Below are positions 51,933 to 61,000 of a stretch of 64,000 nucleotides of DNA, piece by piece. How positions within the stretch are numbered: the stretch's first letter is position 1; each line of letters begins with the position of its first letter. Below the pieces are notes generated by a model, which was not told the origin of the DNA, made no database searches, and was given only the letters and a program-made list of their open reading frames with translations. Made by a program: the position numbers and the translations under genes. Origin of the DNA: Pseudorhodoplanes sp. (GTDB taxonomy: Bacteria > Pseudomonadota > Alphaproteobacteria > Rhizobiales > Xanthobacteraceae); assembly GCA_032027085.1 (NCBI GenBank), contig JAVSMS010000001.1:653711-717710 (forward strand). The letters run 5' to 3'.

Positions 51933-52120
51933 AGTGTTCCGATTCGGATGCTGAAACCCCTGGTGTGGTGGTTCGGAGATTCGCTCATTTCTTGCGGTTA
52001 GCCCGAGAGCGAATTTCCGAACCAAACCACACTAGGCTCATAGGTTTGCCGGAGTCCTTCGATTCCGAAGTTCGCCGAGAGCGGGCGCCATATTGTTGCG
52101 GATTTCGGAATCGGGACACT
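51933..52120. repeat. MITE-like element with terminal and nested inverted repeats
   Basis: Terminal arms AGTGTTCCGATTCGGA (51933) and TCGGAATCGGGACACT (52105) are inverted repeats with 14 of 16 matches. A second inner pair lies at 51959-51985 and 52008-52036 (CCTGGTGTGGTGGTTCGGAG versus its inverse, ending CCACACTAGG). The element holds no gene and fills the divergent region between the YHS and DUF1134 genes. A related fragment is at 37053-37098. Confidence 0.6.
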
Positions 52121-52183
52121 AGCAGCCTCACCATGAGCATCGGGTTAAGCGGCCCTGTCTGATCGCAAGCGATGGAGCACTCA

Positions 52184-52744
52184 ATGCGCGCCGTAATTCG
52201 GAGTTTTGGCCTGGCCCTGTTTGTGCTTTGGGCGGCAACCCTGCCGGCCGCGGCACAGCAGAGCCAATATTCGTCCAACGAAATTCTGGACGCCGGTCAT
52301 CGCTTCTTCGGCGGCGTCTCGCGCGGTCTGGCGCAGGTGGTCGAAAAAGCCTTCAGCCAATGGGGTCTGCCGAACGGTTATGTCCTTGGCGAAGAAGCGG
52401 GCGGCGCTTTCGTCGCCGGCCTGCGCTACGGCGAGGGCACGCTTTACACCAAGAATGCCGGTGATCTGCGGGTGTTCTGGCAGGGGCCATCGCTCGGCTT
52501 CGACGCCGGGGGCGACGGCGCCCGCACCATGATGCTGGTCTATAACCTGCCGGCCACCGAGGCGATCTATGAGCGTTTCGCGGGGATCGACGGCTCGGCT
52601 TATTTCATTGGCGGCTTCGGGATGACCGCCCTCACCGCCAACAACGTGGTCCTGGTGCCGATCCGCTCCGGTGTCGGCCTCAGGCTGGGCGCCAATATCG
52701 GCTATCTGAAGTTCACGCCGAAGCCGACCTGGAACCCGTTCTGA
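52184..52744 (+). CDS. DUF1134 periplasmic protein, EipA-like
   Basis: A 186-residue protein from the ATG at 52184, which has GGAG six bases upstream; 52172 is also possible. The signal peptide is SFGLALFVLWAATLPAAAQ. The mature part has the DUF1134 core: FGGVSRGLAQVVEKAFSQWG, LPNGYVLGEEAGGAFVAGLR, YGEGTLYTKNAGDLRVFWQG and GLRLGANIGYLKFTPKPTWN. The family includes EipA of Brucella, a small periplasmic barrel needed for envelope integrity. It is divergent from the YHS gene across the MITE-like element. Confidence 0.9.
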   Translation: MRAVIRSFGLALFVLWAATLPAAAQQSQYSSNEILDAGHRFFGGVSRGLAQVVEKAFSQWGLPNGYVLGEEAGGAFVAGLRYGEGTLYTKNAGDLRVFWQGPSLGFDAGGDGARTMMLVYNLPATEAIYERFAGIDGSAYFIGGFGMTALTANNVVLVPIRSGVGLRLGANIGYLKFTPKPTWNPF

Positions 52745-52904
52745 AACAGAAATTGCGCCGCATGCCCGTGTTCTCGCGTTCGACCGGCAAGAAATGAGCT
52801 TCACCGCGCCCCGGCTTCCGGTTTAGGGTACCGGCGTCGCAATATCGCCTTTACCTTCATGGTCTTGTCATGACAGCGTTTTTCAGTGGGGTTGGAGTGA
52901 GACC

Positions 52905-54191
52905 ATGATTGAGCCGGCCATGTATTTCGGCATCGGCTTCCTGTTCGCCAGCCTCCTCGGCATCGTCTTTATCCCCCTAGTCCATGCCCGCGCCGTGCGC
53001 CTCACCATGCGCCGGCTGGAAGCGTCCACCCCCCTGTCGATGGCCGAAATCCAGGCTGACAAGGACCAGTTGCGGGCCGAATTCGCCATGTCCACACGCC
53101 GGCTGGAAATGAGCGTGGACCAGTTGAAGGCCAAGACCACCAGCCAGTTGGCCGAGCTGGGCAAGAAATCCGACGCAATCAACCGCCTCAAGGTCGAGCT
53201 GGGCGACAAGACGGCGACGATTTTCGCGCTGGAGGCGCGGGAAAAGGCGCTGAAGGATCAAATCCGCACGACCGAGGAGGAATATTCGGTCAAGACGACG
53301 GCCTTGCGGGAAACGGAACGCTCGCTGGCCGACAAGGAAGCCGAACTTGCGCGGGTTTCGGCCGAACTTGGCGAGCACAAGGCTCAAAATGACGGCCAGC
53401 GGGTGGAGCTCATTGCGCTGAAGACCCAGATCGACGCGCTGAAATTGCGGATCGAAGATTACGAGCGCGAGATCAAGACCACCGAAGAGCGGCTTGAGCG
53501 CGAGCGGCAGGAGGTCGCCAGCGCCACCAAGGACCTGAACGAAGAGCGCGGCCGCGTGCAGAATCTTGGCGCGCGGGTGGCGCAACTCGAGCAGCAACTC
53601 GCCAAGCAGACGGAAGAAGCCGAAAATTTCGCGCGGCGCGTGCAGGAACTGGAAGGCCGCGTCGCCGATCAGGGCCGCTTGCTGACGGAACGAGATTCCG
53701 AGTGCGGAACACTGCGCAAGGACCTTGCCGCCAGCCGTCAGACCGAAACCAATCTGCGCGAGGAACTCGCCTCGACGCGCGAGCATCACAATGAGGCGAC
53801 CGCCAATCTGCGCCGCGCAAAAGAACAGCTTGAAAAAGAGCTCACGCAGGCGAAAGCCGATCGCATGAAGCTGGAGCACGACATCGCGGCGATGAAGCGC
53901 GATGCCGAATCGAGCTGGGCGGCGGAGCGGGTCGAGAATGCCTTGTTGCGCGAGCGGATCAACGATATCGCGGCGGAAGTGACCAAACTTGCCGTGGTGT
54001 TGGAAGGACCGAACTCCCCCATCGACACCATTCTCGGAAATGAGGCGCAAAGGCGCGCGACATCCAATGGCCAGACGGTCCAGAGCGACGTCGGCAAGGC
54101 CAAAGCCTCACCGGCGCAAGCCTCTGGAAATCTCGCAGATCGCATGCGCGCCCTGCAGAGCCGCGCCTCAAGGCTCACGCCAACCACCTAG
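52905..54191 (+). CDS. Membrane-anchored coiled-coil protein
   Basis: A 428-residue protein with a single N-terminal membrane helix (MYFGIGFLFASLLGIVFIPL, residues 6-25) and a very long coiled coil from about 45 to 370 (DKEAELARVSAELGEHKAQ, RIEDYEREIKTTEERLERE, RVAQLEQQLAKQTEEAENF), ending in a Ser/Thr/Ala-rich tail. GGAG precedes the ATG by 11 bases. I recognise it as a conserved protein of Hyphomicrobiales without known function; it could span the periplasm or organise the envelope. A fragment of its repeat unit occurs in the broken gene at 51103-51376. Confidence 0.85.
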   Translation: MIEPAMYFGIGFLFASLLGIVFIPLVHARAVRLTMRRLEASTPLSMAEIQADKDQLRAEFAMSTRRLEMSVDQLKAKTTSQLAELGKKSDAINRLKVELGDKTATIFALEAREKALKDQIRTTEEEYSVKTTALRETERSLADKEAELARVSAELGEHKAQNDGQRVELIALKTQIDALKLRIEDYEREIKTTEERLERERQEVASATKDLNEERGRVQNLGARVAQLEQQLAKQTEEAENFARRVQELEGRVADQGRLLTERDSECGTLRKDLAASRQTETNLREELASTREHHNEATANLRRAKEQLEKELTQAKADRMKLEHDIAAMKRDAESSWAAERVENALLRERINDIAAEVTKLAVVLEGPNSPIDTILGNEAQRRATSNGQTVQSDVGKAKASPAQASGNLADRMRALQSRASRLTPTT

Positions 54192-54266
54192 CCGACTCGG
54201 CATCGAACCATACTTGCAGGGCCCCTATGACGCGGCGATGATGCGCCGGGACCGGATTTCACCACC

Positions 54267-55112
54267 ATGTCAGAAACCTTATCCAGCGTCCCGCACCGCG
54301 GGAACCCGGCAAGATGCTCCCGCTCTCTGACAGCGCCCCTCGTCGCAGCATGTCTGGCTTTTGTGGCGGTGGCGGTATGGCAACCGGCTCGCGCCCAGGA
54401 TCCTCAGATCGCGAAAAGCCAGGCCGCCGAAAGAAAAAGCTTTACCGATCAGGAGATCATCGACGGATTTTTCAAGATCGTATTTGGCGCGGAGTTCCAT
54501 GTGGCCGGCCGGACCGACCGCATCCGCAAATACGCTGTGCCGGTCCGCGTCTATATCGACAACCGCGCCAAGCCCGACCGCCGCGCGCAAATCGCCGCCG
54601 TGATTGCGGATATCCGCGACAAGGTCAGGGGTCTGGACATCGATGTCATCAAGAACCGGAAAGAAGCCAATGTCACGGTCACTCTGGTGCGGGACCGCGA
54701 CATCGAGAAAACCATCCGCTCATTTTACGGCCGCGCCCGTGCAAAGACGATCCTGCAATCGCTGGAACCACAATGCCTGTCCGGTTTCCGCAAGGACGAC
54801 TTTTTCCGCATCGTGAAGTCCGATGTCATCATCGTGACCGACGCCGGCGACTTCATCTTCTACGACTGCGCCTACGAGGAAATTCTGCAGTCTCTGGGTC
54901 CCATCAATGATGACGCAAGCCTCCCCTGGACGATGTTCAACGACGACGTGCAGATGGGATTCTTCGACATCTACGACCAGTATCTGCTGAATATTCTCTA
55001 TGATCAGCGGATCAAGCCTGGCATGAGCGCCGACGAAGTGCGCCAATTGCTGCCATACATCCTGCCGGACGTGCGCGCCTGGGTAGCCAAGGTCAACAAC
55101 CTCGCCAATTGA
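54267..55112 (+). CDS. DUF2927 exported protein
   Basis: A 281-residue protein with a signal peptide after ~20 polar residues (LVAACLAFVAVAVWQPARAQ). The DUF2927 body contains FTDQEIIDGFFKIVFGAEFH, VPVRVYIDNRAKPDRRAQIA, ANVTVTLVRDRDIEKTIRSF, QCLSGFRKDDFFRI and FYDCAYEEILQSLGPINDD, with two cysteines that may pair. The family resembles a periplasmic zincin-like fold but lacks a visible HExxH motif, so activity is unknown. It is convergent with the hydrolase gene, 12 bp away. Confidence 0.88.
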   Translation: MSETLSSVPHRGNPARCSRSLTAPLVAACLAFVAVAVWQPARAQDPQIAKSQAAERKSFTDQEIIDGFFKIVFGAEFHVAGRTDRIRKYAVPVRVYIDNRAKPDRRAQIAAVIADIRDKVRGLDIDVIKNRKEANVTVTLVRDRDIEKTIRSFYGRARAKTILQSLEPQCLSGFRKDDFFRIVKSDVIIVTDAGDFIFYDCAYEEILQSLGPINDDASLPWTMFNDDVQMGFFDIYDQYLLNILYDQRIKPGMSADEVRQLLPYILPDVRAWVAKVNNLAN

Positions 55113-55124
55113 CGCTCTATCCGC

Positions 55125-55913
55125 CTACAGCGACTTGAGCCATTCCACGATCGAATTGCGCGCCTGGAACGGCGTGGTCAGATGCAGGCCGGGAATGACC
55201 AGATATTTGCTTTTCGGATGCTTGGCGCCGGGATCAAACCCGTAATCGCGGCCATGGAAAAAGATCGGATCGCCAATGCCGACCACCCACAGAAACGGCA
55301 CCGCGCCCATCGCCGCGGCGTTTTTCGGAATGACCGCCGGCCCATCCGGGTCGAACATGCTGAGATAGACATTGGGCGTCGCCGTGACCTGAAACGGGAT
55401 GCCCTGCGCCAGGTCGGGAAACGACATGCGGACATCGCCCTTGCCGTCGGCAACGAGCTGCTTGGCTCTCGCGATCGCGCCTTTGGTCCGGATCCGTAGC
55501 GCCCAGGCCTCCGGCAAATGGCCGGGCGCCAGCGTAATAACCGCGGCAAGATCCTGCCGCCGCGCCGCATATCCGATGGCGGCATTGCCGCCGAGACTGT
55601 GCCCGGCGACGACAATGCGCGTGGCGCCCGCCCACTTGAGCTTTTGCACGGCGAGATCAATTTCCGCCATTGCCTGATCATAGGTCGCGTCATAGATGCG
55701 CCGGCTCGACCACGGCAATTCCGGCGCTTCAACCAATGCGCCTTCCTTCCTGAGCGTCTCGCTGAGACCTTCGATCATGCTGGTAGGCGTGCCGCCCTTA
55801 CCATGCAGCAATACGACGCCAAAGCCAGCCAGCGTCGATCCCTGCGCCAGGGCTAGCGACAGCGAGACAATTAGCCAGGCAAGGGGCGCCAAAAGGCGCA
55901 GGAAGGCCTTCAT
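55125..55913 (-). CDS. Secreted alpha/beta hydrolase
   Basis: A 262-residue protein from the ATG at 55913; the upstream frame to 56141 overlaps the Crp/Fnr gene and is rejected. A signal peptide (LLAPLAWLIVSLSLALAQG) precedes an alpha/beta hydrolase: VVLLHGKGGTP oxyanion region, nucleophile elbow VVAGHSLGGNAAI (Ser of GHSLG), the Asp region VGIGDPIFFHG and the His in VIPGLHLTTP. It is probably an esterase or lipase in the periplasm; the substrate is unknown. It lies 160 bp beyond the stop of the Crp/Fnr gene on the same strand. Confidence 0.9.
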   Translation of the reverse strand: MKAFLRLLAPLAWLIVSLSLALAQGSTLAGFGVVLLHGKGGTPTSMIEGLSETLRKEGALVEAPELPWSSRRIYDATYDQAMAEIDLAVQKLKWAGATRIVVAGHSLGGNAAIGYAARRQDLAAVITLAPGHLPEAWALRIRTKGAIARAKQLVADGKGDVRMSFPDLAQGIPFQVTATPNVYLSMFDPDGPAVIPKNAAAMGAVPFLWVVGIGDPIFFHGRDYGFDPGAKHPKSKYLVIPGLHLTTPFQARNSIVEWLKSL

Positions 55914-56073
55914 CCCAAGGTCCGTCGAGCGAATCACCTCGTAATATAAAGCGAGACCGGCCGCGCCGCTCCCCTCGTTGCGGCCCCGGCCCGCAGACCG
56001 AAGAACAGGATCGATCACAGCGCCTATCCGGTCTATTCGAGGGCTCAGCCAGACGGCCGCCGCAATTACAGAA

Positions 56074-56787
56074 TCATATCTCAGCGTCCGCGCAGTCCGA
56101 CAGCGCCTCGGGCGACAACAGAACAAGCCCCCCTCTTTCAATGCGGATCCATTTGCGCTCCTCCCATTCGCGCAATTGCTTGTTGGTGCTTTCGCGTGAC
56201 GCGCCGATGATCTGGGCGATTTCGTTCTGTGTCAGCAGGACCTTCCTGTTGCCCGGTGCAGCCTTCGGGTTGCTCATGCGCAGCAACGTCTTGGCGAGCT
56301 TGCCGGACAAATCAAGAAACATGACCTCCTCGAGCTGGCGGCTGGTATTGCGCAAACGCGCGCACAACATTTCGATCAGCTTCTGCGCGATATCCGGCTT
56401 GCTGTGAATAAGCGGCAGGAAGTCCCTCCGGTCAATCACCATCAGCTTGCAATTGGTGACGGCGGTCACATCCGCCGTGCGCGCGCCTCCATCCAGCAGA
56501 GCGATTTCACCAAAAATATCTCCAGGACCCAGGAAATTCAGCACCGCATTCTTGCCCTGTATCGAAAACGAAACGACCTTCACCTGCCCTTCGAGGATGG
56601 CGAAGAGGCTGGTCCCCGAATCGCCCTTGGCAAAAATCGTTTGCCCGCGCCCGATCAATTGCTCCGACACATGCGCCTGCAACTGCTGCAGCAGCTCCGG
56701 CCCGAGCACGCTGAAGATCGGATGGTTGCGCAGGAACGCCAGCCTGTCGCCGGGTTTCGTGTGCTGACTTGAAGGTGTCGGGCCCAT
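56074..56787 (-). CDS. Crp/Fnr family transcriptional regulator
   Basis: A 237-residue regulator. The cyclic-nucleotide-binding fold spans residues ~15-135 (GQTIFAKGDSGTSLFAILEG, LNFLGPGDIFGEIALLDGGA, RTADVTAVTNCKLMVI), with FGEIALLDGGARTADV matching the cAMP phosphate cassette (Gly-Glu...Arg-Thr). The helix-turn-helix is LLTQNEIAQIIGASRESTNK and QLREWEERKWIRIERGGLV. There are no Fnr-type N-terminal cysteines, so it is more likely Crp-like than oxygen-sensing. It is the last gene of the run cyclase-patatin-Crp and may respond to the cyclase's product. Confidence 0.92.
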   Translation of the reverse strand: MGPTPSSQHTKPGDRLAFLRNHPIFSVLGPELLQQLQAHVSEQLIGRGQTIFAKGDSGTSLFAILEGQVKVVSFSIQGKNAVLNFLGPGDIFGEIALLDGGARTADVTAVTNCKLMVIDRRDFLPLIHSKPDIAQKLIEMLCARLRNTSRQLEEVMFLDLSGKLAKTLLRMSNPKAAPGNRKVLLTQNEIAQIIGASRESTNKQLREWEERKWIRIERGGLVLLSPEALSDCADAEI

Positions 56788-56807
56788 CTTTCACCTGCAA
56801 CGTACGT

Positions 56808-58019
56808 TCAGGGTGTCCATCCTTCCGCTATCAGTTCATCCGCCAGATCTTCTCCAGTCACGTATCCAAGGTCGAACAGATATTCCAGATTGGAGCGCGA
56901 CCAATCGAACACGAACGGGAGACGATCGGGATCAATGTCGAACTTCGCCTCGTACCAGCGGTCCTGCACCTGCGGGAACAGGCTTGATAGGGGCACGCAA
57001 CCTCCCGGCTTGCACACAGCCGCTTCGTCAAGTCTCCTTTTCTGCGCATAAGCGATGGCGTCCTTTGCAAGACCGCAGACGGTTGAATACTCTTTCTTCT
57101 CGATCTTCCGCTTCGAGATCCTCGCAACCGTCGCGATAAGCTGTTCGTCGATGTCAAGGATCGCGGCGTCCTTGACCACCTCGGTTCCATATTGTGCCAA
57201 CGCCGCCACCGGCATCATGACCGATTGGGCATAAGCGTCCCACAGGTTACGGGGGCTGCGGATCTGTTGCGACGCCATCGGCTGCAAGACGACGAAATGA
57301 TCGATAATCTCCGGGTTTAGCCGGGCTGGATTGATGCACTGGAACGCCGCGCCTTCGTAATAATATTCATCACCGATCTTGTGCGGCGGATAGATGAACG
57401 GAAATGAAAGCGCGGCGCGCAGGTGATCCGGAGTGATGACATCCTTGGAAAAATCGACAACGGTCTGGTCGCGCAGACGAAAGGCATTGACCTCGATGTC
57501 CTGCTCAACATTTGGCAGATTGTCGAAATCGATGAGGTTGTCGATGAAATGCGGATGCTCGCAAAGGCCAAGGCTCGCATAGGTCAAATCGGACGGGCAC
57601 AGCATTGCGCCGAGAAACAGCAGCCAGTCGGCCCGAAGCTTTTCCTCGGGACTCATTCCGTACTGATGCGCGGCGGCTTGCACTTGCGGCAGATTGAACC
57701 AATAAGCGTTGAATTCATCGGCCGAGCGTCCCCATTTTGTGAAAGTCTTGTAGTTCACCGGAAACATTGCATAGATCTGGTCGGAGATGCCGAAATTGAC
57801 GGTGTTCTCCAGCGCCTGTTCGGCGGTCAGTCCTTTGGGAGACACATACATCAGGCCGACGACGGCGCCGGCGCCCGCCATGGATATGATGTCAAACCGG
57901 ATGCCTTTCTGGTGAAGCGCCAGAAGTGCTCCTGACATCAGAGTAAAATTTGGCGCACCTCCTCCCAGGAAAAGCGCCGTCATCTTCTCTTTCTTTTGCA
58001 GATTTTCCCGCCGATTCAT
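56808..58019 (-). CDS. Patatin-like protein with altered catalytic dyad
   Basis: A 403-residue protein from the ATG at 58019 (a TTG at 58058 is also open). The patatin oxyanion loop is intact (LFLGGGAPNFTLMSGALLAL), but the nucleophile elbow, normally G-x-S-x-G, reads SMAGAGAVVG with Gly in the Ser place (about residue 49), and the dyad D-G-A/G motif reads YYEGAAF. Both catalytic residues thus appear changed, so phospholipase activity is doubtful. The rest resembles the family (LRAALSFPFIYPPHKIGDEY). It lies between the cyclase and Crp genes, 48 bp and 20 bp apart, and may have a binding or regulatory role. Confidence 0.85.
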   Translation of the reverse strand: MNRRENLQKKEKMTALFLGGGAPNFTLMSGALLALHQKGIRFDIISMAGAGAVVGLMYVSPKGLTAEQALENTVNFGISDQIYAMFPVNYKTFTKWGRSADEFNAYWFNLPQVQAAAHQYGMSPEEKLRADWLLFLGAMLCPSDLTYASLGLCEHPHFIDNLIDFDNLPNVEQDIEVNAFRLRDQTVVDFSKDVITPDHLRAALSFPFIYPPHKIGDEYYYEGAAFQCINPARLNPEIIDHFVVLQPMASQQIRSPRNLWDAYAQSVMMPVAALAQYGTEVVKDAAILDIDEQLIATVARISKRKIEKKEYSTVCGLAKDAIAYAQKRRLDEAAVCKPGGCVPLSSLFPQVQDRWYEAKFDIDPDRLPFVFDWSRSNLEYLFDLGYVTGEDLADELIAEGWTP

Positions 58020-58068
58020 CTGGTTCCCATCCGTCCTGGCAAGGCCCCAGTCGCGCAAAGCTGATTTT

Positions 58069-61000
58069 TCAAGAATGGCTATAACGATGCATGTTTACAC
58101 TTGCCGCTTGCTGGCCAGCGAGGCCCGCCAATGACGTCGTCAGATCGCGCAGCGTCGCTCTTGCAGTCACGAGGTCTTCACTGATCTCGGTTGACTTGAA
58201 CTGGCCAATGACATCCTGAAGCAAGAGCAGCGCATCATGCGGGCGACCGTTCTGCTGCCAGAGCCGCGCCAGATCGCAGGACGCGCGCAACTCCCAGGAC
58301 CGTGCCTGCTGCGTTCTTGATACAGTGATGCTCTCGGACAGAAGCGCCTCTGCTTCCGCCGTACCGGCGCTGCTGGCGGCCAAAATCAGCGCCGCCTTCA
58401 CACGAAGTATTTCGGCGATGGCCCAACGTTCGCCTGTCTCTGAGGCAACCGCAATGGCCTGTTCGATCGTGACCAGCGCCCGATCCATCCGGCCGATCGC
58501 GGCATAAGCTTGCGCTTCGATGGCCAGGAACAAGGGCAGCCACAAGCGGGCGCCGGTCTTGCGCCATTTTTTTAGACCGGCCTGTAGCACCTCGATGCCC
58601 TCCGCAGGCTGATTCTGCATGAACTTCGCCCAGCCGTTCAGGATCTCTGCACCGGCTGCCCAGAACGGGAAGCCGTGTTCCTGGCAGAGCGCAATGACAA
58701 CCTCGGTATAAGCGATGGTGCCGGAAGCATCGCGCCGGAATACGTCGAGCATCCCGCGGGCGTGACAGATCGTATAGGCCGTTGTGTGCGGGTGACCGAG
58801 CCGTTCGGCCGACGCGACGGCTTCTTTCGCGACCTGCGCGGCCTGTTCGACATGGCCGAGATGCCACAGCGCCCATGACAGATAGCAAAGACCTGCAGCG
58901 CCGATATCCTGCCCGTATTGATAGCGGAAGCGCGCGTGATTGAGCGGATCGTAAAGCGATCTCGCTTCCTCAAGATGCCGCCGCCCCGGGACAAATTCTC
59001 CCATCGTTACATACGTGGTGCCGAGCGTACGGTGCGCTATACAAAGCGCCGCGCGGTCCTTGGCCTGTTCGGCTGCCTTCAGGAATTCGACGGCCGCCTG
59101 CTGCTGAAGCGCAACTTCTCCGGCGACATAATAACAAGCCCAAATCCCGTACAGGACGGCGAAGCGGTCCGACGATTCGGTCAGATGATGGAGCAGACCT
59201 TTGGCGCGCAGCAGCACGTCCTTGGTTTCGGAGGCCGCATAGCCGCGGCCTGCAATCAGCGCCTGCCCAAGGATGACGTCGATGCCAAGCTGAACCCTTT
59301 CCCGCTCCGACGATTCGGGCAGCATTTGCAGCAGATCCAGCCCTTTCTGCAGATGCCGGATGGCTTCCACATTCGCCGACCGCAGAACCGCGCGCTCACC
59401 GGCCTTGCGCAGATAGGCGATCGCTTCCTCAAGGCGGCCGGCCTGCGCGAGATGGTGCGCCATAATTTCAGGCTCGTTCTCGACCGTGTCGGCGAAATGA
59501 CCGCTGAGAACGTCGGCAATGCGGCTGTGCAATTGCGAGCGCCGGCTGCGAAGCAGACTCTCATAGGCGACATCCTGAACCAGCGCATGCTTGAAGATAT
59601 AGGTCGCATCCGGCGGCTCCCCGCGCCGATACACGAGATCGGCCGCGGATAGCTGATGCAGTGCCGCGTGCAAGGCCTTTTCAGAGATCGGCGCAACCGC
59701 TGCGATCAACTGGTGCGAGAACGAGCGGCCAAGCGCCGCCCCGATCTGGGCAATCTCGCGGCTCGGGCCCAGCCGATCCAGCCTCGCCATCAGCGAGTCC
59801 TGCAGCGTCGCAGGGATCGCGAGCGCTGGCAGCGTCCCGCTGATCGCGAAGCGATCGCCCTGGTCGTGCATGAGACCTGATTCAATGACGGTTCTTGTCA
59901 GTTCTTCGATAAAAAGTGGTACGCCATCCGTCTTGCTGACGATCTGCTCGTGAATTTCCGCCGGCAATGTCTTGCCGTCCGTCATGTTGAGAAGCAGCGC
60001 CGAGCATTGTTCACGGGACAGCCGGTTCAAGCGGATCATGGTGGCGTTCGGATTGTCGGCCCAGGGGGCGACGAATTCGGGCCGCGCGGTCACCACGACG
60101 CAAATGGCGGCAGAGGCAAGGTCCTGGATCAGGCGATCGAGCAATTCGAGCGTGGTCGGATCGATCCAATGCGCATCCTCGACGATAATCAGAACCGGCT
60201 GTGATTGCGAGGATATCCGAAAATAACGGATCAGCGCATTGATCGTCAGTTCCTTGGTCCGGCGTGGGGTCATGTCGGCGTCGGCAGGACGGGTCGCACC
60301 GGGAATCGACAGCAGCGAGGCATACAGCCCAAAATCGGCATTCGCCGACGGCCCCGTTTTGTTCAGAAGCTTCTCAAGCTTGCAAAGCTTCGTTCCCGGA
60401 TTGTCGTCACGCTCAAATCCCGCCTCTTGCTCGATCTGTCCGATGATGGGCCGTAGCGGCGTGTTGTCGTAATACGGAGAACAGTGATAGCGAAGGACAA
60501 TGTGATCCTCATCGGCGATTTGCTCCTGCAACGCCTCGACGATCCGCGATTTTCCGATTCCCGCCTCTCCGGAAATCAGAATCGCCTGTCCGTCCGTTTG
60601 TCGTGAACGGTTCCACAATCTTGTAAGCTGTTCGAGTTCGTCTTTTCGGCCGATGAATGGGGTCAGGATTTCCCTGTGCCTCCTTCCAAACCGCCCGCCC
60701 CCGGCGCTTTCAGAAACGACACGCCAAACCGGAACCTCGCCTGCAATGCCTTTGAGTTCGTGTGTGCCTTTCGATTCGCAAACGAAATGTCCGTGCACAA
60801 GCCGAAACGTATTCTCGGCGATCAGAACCGAGTTGGGGTCGGCCATACTCTGCAGCCGGGCTGCCAAATTTGGTGTTTCGCCAATGGCCGCCTTTTCGTT
60901 CGCCTGACCGCCGGCAATCGTGTCGACGACGACGAGACCGGTCGCAATTCCAATTCTGACTTGCAACGGCTCGCCCGACGGGAGCGACAAGGCCCCGACC

